Notes under the pieces: model-generated
Database searches by the model: none
Told to the model about the DNA's origin: nothing
Seen by the model: the letters and a program-made list of their open reading frames with translations, nothing else
Shown: positions 1 to 10,145 of the stretch, piece by piece
Numbering within the stretch: position 1 is the first letter of the stretch
How the letters are laid out: each line of letters opens with the position of its first letter
Position numbers and translations under genes: made by a program
Source: an uncultured Pelagibacteraceae bacterium
GTDB lineage: Bacteria > Pseudomonadota > Alphaproteobacteria > Pelagibacterales > Pelagibacteraceae
Assembly (NCBI GenBank): GCA_902564265.1
Contig: CACFAI010000002.1
Location: forward strand, 87,418 to 151,417
DNA length: 64,000 nucleotides
Direction: 5' to 3'

Positions 1-1232
1 TCAGGATTTTTTCCAATTAGAATTTGAAATGGTATTCCAATTAAATTGAATTTTTTTAACTTTCCTGAAAAATTTTCGTCTGAATCGTCTAAAATTGTTT
101 CAATCTTATTCTGTTCTAAAAAATTTTTTACTTTAATACCCATTTCGATACTTGTGGTATCATTTTTAGATGCAAAACAAATAATTGCACACTCAAAAGG
201 AGAAACTGATACTGGCCATTTCATAACTTCATTTTTCTCATCAAAATTTGCCTCAATTAAGGCACCAACTAATCTTGAAACTCCAATTCCATAGGAACCC
301 ATTTTTACAAAAATTTTTTTACCATCTTTATCAACAGCGGCATTCATTGGTTTTGAATACTTATCACCAAAGTAAAAAATATGACCGACTTCAATACCTT
401 TGGTCTCTAACTGATTTTTTTTATCAACCTTGTTGTTGAACTCCTTGATGTCAATTTTCTCATCTGTGACAGCGTAAAATTGGTCATATTCAAGTCTTAG
501 TTTTTTTAAAGACTCTTTTTCTAATTTATAATTATCGTGATTTACCTCACAAATTCTTTTGTCAGTATAAATTTTACTTTCACCGGTTTCAGCTAAGATA
601 ATAAATTCATGTGACAAGCTCCCACCAATTGGCCCCGTTTCAGCCGTCATCGGTATTGCTGATAATTCCAATCTCTTAAAAGTTTTTAAATATGATAGAA
701 AAAATTTGTTATATGAAAATTCTGCATCATCATCACTAAGGTCAAATGAATAAGCATCTTTCATAAAAAATTCTCTACATCTCATTATCCCAAATCTTGG
801 TCTTAGTTCATCTCTAAATTTCCATTGAATATGATAAAGTAATTGAGGAAGGGACTTATATGATTTTATACTGTTTCTAAAAATATCTGTAACTAACTCT
901 TCATTAGTTGGACCATATAAAATTTCTCTGTTCTGTCTATCTTTAATTCTGAGCATCTCTTCTCCATAATCTTCATATCTACCACTTTCTTTCCAAATTT
1001 CGGAGGACTGTATTGTTGGCATCAATATTTCTTGAGCACCTATTTTATTTTGTTCCTCTCTGACTATTTGTTCAATTTTTTTCATAACCTTGAAGCCAAG
1101 GGGAAGCCAAGAGTAAATACCTGCTGATGATTGTTTAATCATTCCTAACCTCAACATTAGTTTGTGTGATTTAATTTTTGCCTCAGAGGGATAGTTTTTT
1201 AATAATGGAATAAATGATTTTGATAAAAACAT
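1..1232 (-). CDS. proS: Prolyl-tRNA synthetase (C-terminus cut by window edge)
   Basis: Charges tRNA-Pro with proline in the cytoplasm. Reading leftward from an ATG at 1232, about 410 residues are visible. They include class II synthetase signatures: a GPTNEE-like segment, the FRDE motif 2 region, a MKDAYSF segment and, near the cut end, the glycine-rich motif 3 (SYGIGVSRLVGAL). The visible length fits the short alphaproteobacterial type of about 440 residues, which lacks the editing insertion of the long enterobacterial enzyme. The start codon abuts the stop of the upstream DUF1467 gene, so it is probably the last gene of the nuo-birA-coaX-rnj run. Only the extreme C-terminus is missing. Confidence 0.95.
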   Translation of the reverse strand, partial: MFLSKSFIPLLKNYPSEAKIKSHKLMLRLGMIKQSSAGIYSWLPLGFKVMKKIEQIVREEQNKIGAQEILMPTIQSSEIWKESGRYEDYGEEMLRIKDRQNREILYGPTNEELVTDIFRNSIKSYKSLPQLLYHIQWKFRDELRPRFGIMRCREFFMKDAYSFDLSDDDAEFSYNKFFLSYLKTFKRLELSAIPMTAETGPIGGSLSHEFIILAETGESKIYTDKRICEVNHDNYKLEKESLKKLRLEYDQFYAVTDEKIDIKEFNNKVDKKNQLETKGIEVGHIFYFGDKYSKPMNAAVDKDGKKIFVKMGSYGIGVSRLVGALIEANFDEKNEVMKWPVSVSPFECAIICFASKNDTTSIEMGIKVKNFLEQNKIETILDDSDENFSGKLKKFNLIGIPFQILIGKNP

Positions 1233-1480
1233 TATGTAATTAGATTCCTTAAATTAAGATAATCATACTTTACTAATAGAAATATACCTATAAAAATTAT
1301 TGATGTAATCAAAGTTGTATATAATAGTTTTTTTATTAATTTAGGGTTTTCGGGAGCTCCGGGATCAACACCCTCCACAAAATTTTTTTGATTTCGATCT
1401 ACATCAACTGGTAGCAATGAAAAAAAAACTATCCACCATATAAGAACATATATAATAATCGAACCAGTTAAATTCATCAA
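1232..1480 (-). CDS. DUF1467 family membrane protein
   Basis: An 82-residue protein of unknown function with two predicted membrane helices (about residues 5-24 and 51-70). Between them is a conserved polar stretch with PVDVDRNQ and a proline-rich segment containing PGAPENP, which matches what is known of the alphaproteobacterial DUF1467 family. It starts inside the end of rnj (4-base overlap) and its stop meets the proS start. The rnj-DUF1467-proS order is recurrent in alphaproteobacteria, which supports the call. No catalytic motif is visible. Confidence 0.85.
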   Translation of the reverse strand: MMNLTGSIIIYVLIWWIVFFSLLPVDVDRNQKNFVEGVDPGAPENPKLIKKLLYTTLITSIIFIGIFLLVKYDYLNLRNLIT

Positions 1481-3135
1481 ATTTGAACTATATTAATATT
1501 TGTAAAAGGTCTTTTGCCTACTTTATTTTTTGTATATTTTTTACAAACACTTTTGAAAGCATCGATAGCATTTTCTTGCTGTCTGCTATTCGTTAAAGAG
1601 AATGTTCTAGCTGTTTTTTCAATTTCATTTTCTAATCCAAATCTAAAATCTTCATAATCATTTATTGGGAGCCCTTTAACTGTCACAATTGGTCTGTCAT
1701 GAATGTTACCTTTGGGTGTAACAAGAATTGTAACTTCCATCATTCCGTTTATAGAAAGATTTTTACGTTCTTTAATAGAATTTGAGTTCTCTTCAACACT
1801 AATGTTTCCATCCAAATATACTTTTCCTGCAGGTGCTTTATCGTAAATAAAAGGTTTTTCAGCTGGAGCTAATTTAACAATATCACCATTCATAACTTTA
1901 ACTGGATAAGGTATTTTCATTTCCTTAGCAAAATTAATGTGCTCCTGCATATGTCTGTATTCTCCATGAACTGGTATTACTGATTTTGGTCTTATCCAAT
2001 TGTACATATCCTTTAATTCTTCCCTATTAGGGTGACCGGATACATGTATAAATTCGTCTTCTTCTGTAATCACTTCAATACCTTCAATAACTAATTGATT
2101 GTGTAATTTAGAAAGTTTTTTTTCATTTCCAGGTATTATTTTAGATGAAAAAATTGCAGTGTCGCCATTTTCCATCATTACATCTGGATGGTTAAAATTT
2201 GATATTCTGCTCATTGCTCCCATAGGCTCTCCTTGAGTTCCAGTACATAAATAGACTATTTTGTTTCTTGAAATTTTTTTGGCATCTCTTGGGTCAATAG
2301 GTTCGATTACATCTTTGAGATACCCACATTGTCTAGCTGCTTTAAAAATTCTATGCATAGATCTTCCTACCAAAGAAATCTGTCTTCCAGTTTTCTGCGC
2401 ACAAAAGAAAATAGTTTCCATTCTAGCAACATTTGATGCAAAACATGTGACTATTATTTTTTTTTTTAATCTTTCAAATATCTTTAGTAAATTTTTTCTT
2501 ACATCTATTTCTGAGCCTGATCTACCAATACTAAATATGTTTGTTGAGTCACATATCATCGCCAAAACTCCTTCATTGCCAATTGATTTAAGTTTTTTTG
2601 AGTCTATTACATCTCCAATTAATGGGTTTGGATCACACTTCCAATCACCAGTATGTAACACGCAGCCAAGTGGAGTTTTTATTTTCAGTCCGTTGGGTTC
2701 TAGAATGGAGTGAGTCATAGTTATTAGCTCAATATCAAATGGTCCGAGTTTTATGTTACCTCTTAAATTTACAATCTTTAAAAAAGGGTGAATGTCTATT
2801 TTCTTTTCCTTAAACTTTTCAGTCACTAAAGCTGCAGTAAATGGAGTAGCATATATATTACATTTAAGTTCTGGCCAGATATGTGAAATCGCGCCAATGT
2901 GATCTTCATGAGCATGTGTAAGTACTATACCAAGTAATGACTCTTTTTTATCAACTATGAAACCAGGATCAGGATATATTAGATCTATTCCTGGAATTGT
3001 ATCATCAGCAAAGGTGACACCAATATCTACAATAATCCACTTATGATTCTTTGGTTTGCCATAAGCAAACAGATTTAAGTTCATACCAATTTCACCTGAT
3101 CCACCTAGTGGACAAAATAATAATTCATCTTTCAT
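1477..3135 (-). CDS. rnj: Ribonuclease J
   Basis: A 552-residue metallo-beta-lactamase/beta-CASP nuclease that acts in RNA maturation and decay as an endonuclease and 5'-3' exonuclease. The zinc-binding HxHxDH motif is at residues 74-79 (HAHEDH). Further metal ligands follow in the HTGDW and CDSTN segments, and a late SGHPN/PVHGEYRH segment is typical of the beta-CASP half. The length is usual for the family. The start ATG overlaps the coaX stop by 4 bases, suggesting translational coupling. The fold and motifs make the call secure; the exact balance of endo- and exonuclease activity cannot be read from sequence. Confidence 0.95.
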   Translation of the reverse strand: MKDELLFCPLGGSGEIGMNLNLFAYGKPKNHKWIIVDIGVTFADDTIPGIDLIYPDPGFIVDKKESLLGIVLTHAHEDHIGAISHIWPELKCNIYATPFTAALVTEKFKEKKIDIHPFLKIVNLRGNIKLGPFDIELITMTHSILEPNGLKIKTPLGCVLHTGDWKCDPNPLIGDVIDSKKLKSIGNEGVLAMICDSTNIFSIGRSGSEIDVRKNLLKIFERLKKKIIVTCFASNVARMETIFFCAQKTGRQISLVGRSMHRIFKAARQCGYLKDVIEPIDPRDAKKISRNKIVYLCTGTQGEPMGAMSRISNFNHPDVMMENGDTAIFSSKIIPGNEKKLSKLHNQLVIEGIEVITEEDEFIHVSGHPNREELKDMYNWIRPKSVIPVHGEYRHMQEHINFAKEMKIPYPVKVMNGDIVKLAPAEKPFIYDKAPAGKVYLDGNISVEENSNSIKERKNLSINGMMEVTILVTPKGNIHDRPIVTVKGLPINDYEDFRFGLENEIEKTARTFSLTNSRQQENAIDAFKSVCKKYTKNKVGKRPFTNINIVQI

Positions 3136-3893
3136 TTGTTTAATATTTTATGAGCTTTTATTAATCCTTTTATTGTAAGATTTTTGTCGACTAAAACATT
3201 TAATCTTATATTTGTTTTAAATAAATGCGCAAGACCTCCTGTTAAAATAATTTTAAAATTTTTTTTGGTAATTTTTGAAATCTTAGAAATTATTTTTTCG
3301 ATAAGACCACTATATCCCCAATAAAAACCTGATACTACTGCCTGCTTTGTGTTTTTTCCAATAACTATTTTAGTTTGGCTTAAATTAATTTTTGGAATCA
3401 ATTCTGCTTTTGATATCAAATTTTTTAGTGAAAGATTAACTCCTGGAGCAATTATGCCACCCCAATAGACATCTTTAATGATGACATCAAAGGTAGTAGC
3501 TGTTCCAAAATCTACAACTATAAAATTATTTTTTTTATTATAAACACTGATTGCATTTGCCAATCTATCTGATCCAATTTGTTTTTTATTAACTTTTAAT
3601 TTAATTATTTTGTTTTTATAAATATTCTTTAATTCAACTATTTTAATTTTTAACTCTCTTTCAAATACCTTCTTGATAATTATAAAATTGGATGGAACTA
3701 CACTACAAAAAACAGCTTTATCCTTAATATTGAATTTTTTTAAAAATAAAAATTTTGATTTAATCTTGCTATAAATCATTTCATTGCTTTTTATAATAAT
3801 TTTTTTTTCGATTTTATTATCTTTAAAAAATATTTTAGTCTCAGTATTACCAATATCACCAACCAAAATATATTTGTTCTTAGATCGATTCAT
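3132..3893 (-). CDS. coaX: Type III pantothenate kinase
   Basis: Phosphorylates pantothenate, the first step of coenzyme A synthesis, in the cytoplasm. The 253-residue protein has the N-terminal ASKHA phosphate-binding motif DIGNTETK (about residues 13-20), a GSDRLANA segment, the DFGTATTFDVI motif near residue 127 and the late LTGGLA motif. These are the standard CoaX landmarks. The start at 3893 lies inside the 3' end of birA (14-base overlap). CoaX is the usual partner of birA and rnj in alphaproteobacteria. Confidence 0.93.
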   Translation of the reverse strand: MNRSKNKYILVGDIGNTETKIFFKDNKIEKKIIIKSNEMIYSKIKSKFLFLKKFNIKDKAVFCSVVPSNFIIIKKVFERELKIKIVELKNIYKNKIIKLKVNKKQIGSDRLANAISVYNKKNNFIVVDFGTATTFDVIIKDVYWGGIIAPGVNLSLKNLISKAELIPKINLSQTKIVIGKNTKQAVVSGFYWGYSGLIEKIISKISKITKKNFKIILTGGLAHLFKTNIRLNVLVDKNLTIKGLIKAHKILNK

Positions 3894-4386
3894 AGTTAAA
3901 TTTAATTTCGTTTAAGATTTTAATTTTATTAACTTTTTTTTTGGTAATTTCATACACGCTAGTAGTTTTGTAATTTTTGAATTTTGGACTCTTTAATAAG
4001 TTTAGGCCTACACCAATCAACAAGTATTTAAGATTCTTGTAAAAAATTGTTTCCTGTAAAATTCCACAAATTTTATACTGTTTAAATAAAATATCGTTTG
4101 GTCTTTTAATTTTAAGACCGTGTTTTATATATTTTGATAAAACTTTTTTTATTATCAGGCAATTTTTATAATTAAACTTATTTAGATTTAGATTATTTGA
4201 AATTGAAAAAAAAATAGTTACAAAAAGATTACCTTTGTAGGAAACCCATTTATTTCCATGCCTACCTCTACCGGAACTTTGTAAATCACTAGTAATTATT
4301 CCATTTTTAATACCTGACCTTATTTTCCTAATTGCAATATCATTAGTGCTTTTTACTTTTTTGTATTTAAAAATTTTTAACTTCAT
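3880..4386 (-). CDS. birA: Biotin-protein ligase, short form lacking the C-terminal domain
   Basis: Attaches biotin to carboxylase carrier domains. The catalytic signatures are present: STNDIA (13-18), the biotinyl-AMP loop GRGRHG (39-44), KRPND (94-98), KICGIL (105-110) and GVGLNL. The protein is only 168 residues and ends just after the region where longer ligases continue into a small SH3-like C-terminal domain of about 50 residues. There is no N-terminal DNA-binding domain, so it cannot act as a classical repressor. The stop lies inside coaX, so the truncation may be real compaction or an old frameshift. It overlaps the nuoN stop by one base. Confidence 0.88.
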   Translation of the reverse strand: MKLKIFKYKKVKSTNDIAIRKIRSGIKNGIITSDLQSSGRGRHGNKWVSYKGNLFVTIFFSISNNLNLNKFNYKNCLIIKKVLSKYIKHGLKIKRPNDILFKQYKICGILQETIFYKNLKYLLIGVGLNLLKSPKFKNYKTTSVYEITKKKVNKIKILNEIKFNYESI

Positions 4387-5801
4387 TAAATTAAAGTTAT
4401 ATCTAAGACAAAGTTATTAATTATGTTTGGGTTTATGAAATAAATAAGAATAATTGTTGATGAAATCACAAGTATCATTTTAAGACCAATACTATGATTT
4501 AAGTCATATTTTTCTTTCTGCTCATCAAAATACATTAACTTTATTAATCTTATATAATAAAAAGCTGCAATTACTGTTGAGAGCAAACCCACAATCGCTA
4601 AAAAATACATTGACTGTTCAATTACGGCCGTAAAAATATAAAATTTTGCAAAAAAACCAGCCAATGGAGGTATTCCTGCTAACGAGAATAAAATAATCAT
4701 TAAAGAGAGCGATAATAAAGGGTGATTTTTTGATAAACCTGAGAGATCTTCAACTTTATCGAAATATTTATTTTCTCTTTTAAGCATAAATAGACAACAG
4801 AAAAATGCTATATTCATTATTAGATATATGATTAAGTATATTATTGAATTCTGAATACCTTCGTTTGTCCCAACACTCAAACCAGCGAGCGCAAACCCCA
4901 TGTGGCTTATTGAGCTATAAGCAATAAGTCTTTTCAATTTTTTTTGGCCAATCGCAGCTATCGCCCCAAATACCATTGAACCAATTGATAAAAAAATTAT
5001 AACTGCTTGCCATTGGTCAAACATTTCAAGGAAAGGTCCATATAAAAAATTAATAAATACTGTTAACGCAGCAATCTTTGGAAGAATTGCAAATATTACA
5101 GTTACAGATGTAGGTGATCCATCATAAACATCTGGGGCCCACATATGAAAAGGTACAGCAGTAATCTTAAATGCTAATCCAACTAAAATAAATACTATTC
5201 CAAATATAATACCGTATTCTATTGACCCGCTGTTTTGATAAATTAAATCAAAGTTTGTTGAGCTAGAAAAACCATATATTAAAGAACATCCATATAACAA
5301 TAATCCTGATGACAGTGCACTTAATATAAAATATTTTAAGCCTGATTCAGAGGAAAGGATATTATCTCTTTTGAAGGCAGCAAGCACATATAACGCTAAA
5401 GATTGTAGTTCTAGACCAACATAAAAAACTATCAGATCGTTAGAACTTACCATTACAAGCATACCAAGAATTGAAGATAAAATTAAGATTGGATACTCAA
5501 TTTTTAAAATATCATTTTGTTTTACATAATTAAATGAACTTAGCATTACAATAAATGCTGAGACCAATATTACTGACTTAATTAAAGTTGTGAAATAATC
5601 AATTTTATAACTGTTATTAAATAAATCTATCGGGAATTGAGGATTTAAATTGATATTTATTGCAAGCCCGACCAGTAAAATTATACAGCTGAAATTGTAA
5701 ATAAATGATCCACTTTTTTTTTTAAATACACCAATTAGTAACAAAGTTAGAATAGACAATGATAAGAATATTTCCGTAGATATATAAAAGAGATTAGTCA
5801 T
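4386..5801 (-). CDS. nuoN: NADH-quinone oxidoreductase subunit N
   Basis: One of the three antiporter-like proton-pumping membrane subunits of complex I (471 residues, about 14 helices). Conserved signatures are the helix with GLELQSLALYVL, the KITAVPFHMWAPDVYDGSP segment with its buried lysine and histidine, and KKLKRLIAYSSISHMGF, where further proton-path lysines lie. It is the last nuo gene, and its start overlaps the nuoM stop by 4 bases. Length and motifs match the family. Confidence 0.97.
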   Translation of the reverse strand: MTNLFYISTEIFLSLSILTLLLIGVFKKKSGSFIYNFSCIILLVGLAININLNPQFPIDLFNNSYKIDYFTTLIKSVILVSAFIVMLSSFNYVKQNDILKIEYPILILSSILGMLVMVSSNDLIVFYVGLELQSLALYVLAAFKRDNILSSESGLKYFILSALSSGLLLYGCSLIYGFSSSTNFDLIYQNSGSIEYGIIFGIVFILVGLAFKITAVPFHMWAPDVYDGSPTSVTVIFAILPKIAALTVFINFLYGPFLEMFDQWQAVIIFLSIGSMVFGAIAAIGQKKLKRLIAYSSISHMGFALAGLSVGTNEGIQNSIIYLIIYLIMNIAFFCCLFMLKRENKYFDKVEDLSGLSKNHPLLSLSLMIILFSLAGIPPLAGFFAKFYIFTAVIEQSMYFLAIVGLLSTVIAAFYYIRLIKLMYFDEQKEKYDLNHSIGLKMILVISSTIILIYFINPNIINNFVLDITLI

Positions 5802-7291
5802 TGATTTTGTAAATTATAATTATTTAGTTTATCATTATATTCATTTAAAAAGTTCTCGACTGATACAGAATATGTATTTGAAAATGGATCAGGATAGAAG
5901 CCAAAAAAGATTATACCCAATGCTAATAAAGTAAGAATAGATAGCTCAACTTTGTTTAAATCAATTACTTTTAATAATTTTTGATTTGTTAGTTCTCCAA
6001 ATACAACTCTTTTGTAAAGCCATAACATATATGCTGCACCTAAAATTACACCCAAACTTGCTATTGCTGCCACTAAGAAGTTTTTTTTAAATGTTCCCAT
6101 TAAAATTAAAAATTCACCGATAAAACCAGTTGTTCCTGGTAAGCCTAAAGACCCTAAAGTAAACACCATTAACAAAATAGAATATTTTGGCATTACATTT
6201 ACCAAACCCCCATAATCATTGATACGTCTGGAGTGAGTTCGGTCATAAACAACACCTACTGAGAAAAAAAGTGCAGCAGATACAATGCCATGACTAATCA
6301 TTTGAAATATTCCTCCTTCAACACCTTGTTGCGTGAAAGTAAACAAACCCAATGTTACAAAACCCATGTGAGCTACAGATGAGTATGCAATTAATTTTTT
6401 CATGTCATCCTGCATTAAGGCAACTAACGAAGTATAAATAATTGCAATTAAACTAATAACAAAAATAAACGGAACAAAATATTCTGAGGCAACAGGAAAT
6501 AATCCAATTGAAAATCTTATAAATCCATATCCTGCCATTTTAAGTAGGATAGCTGCTAATAAAACTGAACCTGCAGTTGGTGCTTCAACATGGGCGTCGG
6601 GCAGCCATGTATGTACTGGCCACATTGGTGTTTTTACTGCGAAAGATGAAAAGAATGCTAACCAAAGTAAGTTTTGATATTTTGGATCAATGCCTAACTT
6701 ATAAAGTTCCTCTACATCAGTCGTGCCTGCTATCCAATAAATAGATATTACCGCTATTAACATTAAAACTGAACCAAGAAGAGTAAATAAAAAAAACTTA
6801 AATGCAGAATACACACGTCTTCCACCACCCCAAATACCGATGATTAAGAACATTGGTATTAAACCTCCCTCAAAAAATAAGTAGAAAATTACCAAATCTA
6901 ATGAGCAAAAAACTCCAATCATTAGCGTTTCCATCAATAAGATTGCTATCAGAAACTCTTTAAGTCTATTCTTTATAGATGAATTAACTGACAAAATACA
7001 AAGCGGGGTTATGAAAGTAGTTAAAATGATAAATAATATTGAAATTCCATCTACTCCAACTTTGTAATTGATAAAATCTTTTATCCAAACTCTACTTTCT
7101 ACAAACTGAAATTCATAACTAGATTGATCAAAAATTAACCATAAGTAAATAGATATTAAAAAATTAATGATTGAAACAAATAAAGAAACATATTTGATAC
7201 CGGTAACATTTTTTGAATTAATGAAGAAGAGAAATAATGCACCAATTGAAGGCAAAAGAATTAGCGAAGAAATGATTGGGAAATTCATCAT
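5798..7291 (-). CDS. nuoM: NADH-quinone oxidoreductase subunit M
   Basis: Proton-pumping membrane subunit of complex I, 497 residues with about 14 helices. It shows the FYLFFEGGLIPMFLIIG helix with the conserved glutamate, the KTPMWPVHTWLPDAHVEAPT signature and DDMKKLIAYSSVAHMGF. NuoM is distinguished from NuoN and NuoL by size and by the GIWGGGRR segment. The gene overlaps nuoL and nuoN by 4 bases on each side, so these three subunits are probably translationally coupled. Confidence 0.97.
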   Translation of the reverse strand: MMNFPIISSLILLPSIGALFLFFINSKNVTGIKYVSLFVSIINFLISIYLWLIFDQSSYEFQFVESRVWIKDFINYKVGVDGISILFIILTTFITPLCILSVNSSIKNRLKEFLIAILLMETLMIGVFCSLDLVIFYLFFEGGLIPMFLIIGIWGGGRRVYSAFKFFLFTLLGSVLMLIAVISIYWIAGTTDVEELYKLGIDPKYQNLLWLAFFSSFAVKTPMWPVHTWLPDAHVEAPTAGSVLLAAILLKMAGYGFIRFSIGLFPVASEYFVPFIFVISLIAIIYTSLVALMQDDMKKLIAYSSVAHMGFVTLGLFTFTQQGVEGGIFQMISHGIVSAALFFSVGVVYDRTHSRRINDYGGLVNVMPKYSILLMVFTLGSLGLPGTTGFIGEFLILMGTFKKNFLVAAIASLGVILGAAYMLWLYKRVVFGELTNQKLLKVIDLNKVELSILTLLALGIIFFGFYPDPFSNTYSVSVENFLNEYNDKLNNYNLQNQ

Positions 7292-9201
7292 TTAATAATC
7301 AAGTAAGTTAGTATTAGAGAAAAGCCAATCAACATTATAAATGCATATTGATAAATAAAACCATTCTGAAATTTAACTGCTTTAATCGACAAACCTTTAA
7401 TTAAATTTGAAATACCGTCTGGTCCAAATCTATCTATTGTTAAACCGTCAACCTTTTTCCAAAAAAATAGACCTAGTTTTTTACAAGGTACTACGAAAAT
7501 ATAAGAATAAAGTTCATCAAAATACCATTTCTTTTTTAAAAAATTTATTAATGGATAATTAGTTTTTGTAAAATTTTCTAATATACTCTTATCCTTTAAA
7601 AATAAGTAATAGGAAATCGGTATACTTAAAGTAACTATAATCGGGGTTAATAAAATAAACCAAAGTGGAGGATGATCCTCACTTAATGGCTCTAAAAATT
7701 TAATAGATTCTCCCCAAAAATTAATGCTACTTTGATTACCTATTAATAGTTCTTTGAAAAAGAAACCAGCAAAAATTGAGCCTAAACCAAGAACTATAAG
7801 TGGCAAAATCATTACTGCTGGTGACTCATGAATTTTTTCGTATTTGACTTCTTGATTGTTATAATCTCCATGAAAAGTTTTAAAAAATAATCTCCAAGAG
7901 TAAATTGCTGTTAACATAGCGGTAACAATTCCAATACCAGCAGCATAAATACCTGTTACATTTCCTCTTAAATAAGCAAACTCAATAATTGCATCTTTAG
8001 AATAAAAACCAGATAAAAAAGGGAAACCAGTCAAAGCTAATGTGCCCACCAGCATTAAGGCGTAAGTGTAAGGGATCTTTTTGTAAACCCCACCCATTTT
8101 TTCGATATTCTGTTCATCTTTAAAAGAGTGTATTACAGAACCAGCTCCTAAAAAAAGTAAAGCCTTAAAAAAAGCATGAGTAAATAGATGAAACATTGCA
8201 ACGTTATATGCACCGACACCGGTTGCAAAGAACATATATCCAAGCTGGCTACATGTTGAATAAGCAATTATCTTTTTTATATCGGTTTGGACTAATGCAA
8301 TTGTAGCAGCAAAAAAAGCTGTACTCATTCCAATTACAGTAATTATATTGAGTGCTAATTCTGAATATTCATAAATAGGAGAACATCTTACAACTAAAAA
8401 AACACCTGCAGTAACCATTGTTGCAGCGTGGATTAATGCTGATACAGGTGTTGGTCCCTCCATTGCATCGGGTAACCAAGTGTGTAAAAAAATCTGGGCT
8501 GATTTTCCCATTGCACCTATAAATAACAATATACAAATTAAATCTATTGATTTGAATTTAAAACCAAGAAAATTTATATTTTTTACATTCAAGGTTTGAA
8601 TTTGATTGAATACTTCATCGTAATTAACTGTTCCAAAATAATAAAAAATTAAAAAAATACCAAGAGCAAAACCAAAATCTCCAACTCTATTCACTACGAA
8701 AGCTTTAATTGCTGCCGCATTTGCAGCTTTTTTTTTAAACCAAAAACCAATTAAAAAATACGAACAAAGACCTACTCCTTCCCATCCAAAGAATAATTGT
8801 AAAAAATTGTCTGAAGTAACCAGTACTAACATTGCAAATGTAAATAAGGATAAATAAGACATGAACCTCGGTTTGTGAGGATCGTGAGACATATAACCAA
8901 TTGAATAGATATGGACCAACGCTGAAATGAGCGTTACCACAACCATCATGAGTGAGGATAATGCGTCTACTTTTATGGACCAATTTACACTTAAAATACC
9001 AGAATTTATCCAGCTAGAAATTAATAAATTATTTGAGTATCCATAATTTAATACTTTTAAAAATATAATAATTGAAAGGATAGAAGAAATGCTGACAAAA
9101 AGACTTGTGATAAATTGAGAATATTTTTGGTCAAATTTATTGCCAAAAAAACCTGCAATAAATGCACCAAGCAATGGTAAAAAAACTATGAAATATTCCA
9201 T
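7288..9201 (-). CDS. nuoL: NADH-quinone oxidoreductase subunit L
   Basis: Distal proton-pumping subunit of complex I. At 637 residues it is the largest antiporter-like subunit, with the family's C-terminal extension that includes the lateral helix. Signatures include the FGWEGVGLCSYFLIGFWF helix, KSAQIFLHTWLPDAMEGPTPVSALIHAATMV and TDIKKIIAYSTCSQLGYM. It starts 1 base after the nuoK stop and overlaps nuoM by 4 bases. Confidence 0.97.
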   Translation of the reverse strand: MEYFIVFLPLLGAFIAGFFGNKFDQKYSQFITSLFVSISSILSIIIFLKVLNYGYSNNLLISSWINSGILSVNWSIKVDALSSLMMVVVTLISALVHIYSIGYMSHDPHKPRFMSYLSLFTFAMLVLVTSDNFLQLFFGWEGVGLCSYFLIGFWFKKKAANAAAIKAFVVNRVGDFGFALGIFLIFYYFGTVNYDEVFNQIQTLNVKNINFLGFKFKSIDLICILLFIGAMGKSAQIFLHTWLPDAMEGPTPVSALIHAATMVTAGVFLVVRCSPIYEYSELALNIITVIGMSTAFFAATIALVQTDIKKIIAYSTCSQLGYMFFATGVGAYNVAMFHLFTHAFFKALLFLGAGSVIHSFKDEQNIEKMGGVYKKIPYTYALMLVGTLALTGFPFLSGFYSKDAIIEFAYLRGNVTGIYAAGIGIVTAMLTAIYSWRLFFKTFHGDYNNQEVKYEKIHESPAVMILPLIVLGLGSIFAGFFFKELLIGNQSSINFWGESIKFLEPLSEDHPPLWFILLTPIIVTLSIPISYYLFLKDKSILENFTKTNYPLINFLKKKWYFDELYSYIFVVPCKKLGLFFWKKVDGLTIDRFGPDGISNLIKGLSIKAVKFQNGFIYQYAFIMLIGFSLILTYLIIK

Positions 9202-9202
9202 A

Positions 9203-9514
9203 TTATCCTTTTAGATTTTCAATTTCTTCGACTCTTATTGTTCCTGAGTTACGGTAATAGACTACTATTATTGCTAAACCGATAGCTGCCTCTGCAGCTG
9301 CAACAGTTAAAATAAATAAAGTAAATATTTGACCAGATAAGTCCTGAAGAAATATTGAGAAAGATACTAGATTGATATTTACTGCTAATAATATTAATTC
9401 AATGCTCATCAAAATGACAATTACATTTTTTCTATTTAAGAATATTCCAATTACACCAATAGTAAAAATAATTGCTCCTAATGTCAGATAATGTCCAAGG
9501 GAAACTTCAAACAT
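9203..9514 (-). CDS. nuoK: NADH-quinone oxidoreductase subunit K
   Basis: Small membrane subunit of complex I (103 residues, three helices). The conserved glutamate of helix 2 is in [14 protein letters not shown], and a second one is in [11 protein letters not shown]. Both belong to the proton-transfer chain of the family. The start overlaps the end of nuoJ by 8 bases. Length and motif spacing are standard. Confidence 0.96.
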   Translation of the reverse strand: MFEVSLGHYLTLGAIIFTIGVIGIFLNRKNVIVILMSIELILLAVNINLVSFSIFLQDLSGQIFTLFILTVAAAEAAIGLAIIVVYYRNSGTIRVEEIENLKG

Positions 9515-10139
9515 CTATTTTAACTCCCTCATTTGATTTGACTTCTACTAGCTCAACACCTTGATTTTTTTCTCTAGATACTTGGCTAAAATAATTTTGT
9601 CTTTTAACTCCTTCTCTTTTCCTAAATGTAAGAACAATAGCTCCGATCATCGCTACGAGTAATATCATTCCTGAAATTTGAAATAGATGAATATATTCTG
9701 TGTATAATACGCTCCCAATAGTGTGGGTATTTGTTGAATTTGAAATCAAGCTATCAGAAAAGTTCTTGATAATGTCAGGCTTGTATTTCCATCCCCCGAT
9801 TACAATAATTAATTCAAAAAAAATAATCAAACTTACAATTAGTCCTATAGGTATATGAGTGCTTGTGTCACTTGATTTGAACCATTGATTTTTTTGTTGA
9901 GCAACATTTAGCATCATGACAACAAATAAAAATAAAACTGCTACGGCTCCAACATAAACAATCAACATTATCATTCCTAAAAATTCTGCACCTATCATTA
10001 TAAAAAGGCATGAAATTGATATAAAATCTAGAATAAGAAAGAAAACAGAATGAACAGTATTTTTGGAAGCAGTTACCATTATTGCAGAAATTATTGCAAC
10101 AAATGAAAAAAAATAAAAAAATATAGCGTGTGCTAACAT
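9507..10139 (-). CDS. nuoJ: NADH-quinone oxidoreductase subunit J
   Basis: Membrane subunit of complex I (210 residues, five helices) that contributes to the quinone-coupling region. Helix 3, with [25 protein letters not shown], is the well-conserved part. The C-terminal tail after about residue 175 is polar, lysine- and glutamate-rich and less conserved. It lies between nuoI, 6 bases upstream, and nuoK, which it overlaps by 8 bases. Confidence 0.95.
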   Translation of the reverse strand: MLAHAIFFYFFSFVAIISAIMVTASKNTVHSVFFLILDFISISCLFIMIGAEFLGMIMLIVYVGAVAVLFLFVVMMLNVAQQKNQWFKSSDTSTHIPIGLIVSLIIFFELIIVIGGWKYKPDIIKNFSDSLISNSTNTHTIGSVLYTEYIHLFQISGMILLVAMIGAIVLTFRKREGVKRQNYFSQVSREKNQGVELVEVKSNEGVKIDV

Positions 10140-10145
10140 TTACTA

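Noticed and set aside
2261..2713. 150-codon plus-strand frame inside rnj
   Set aside because: It is antisense to a conserved nuclease gene with intact motifs, and its translation resembles no family. It is a shadow frame.
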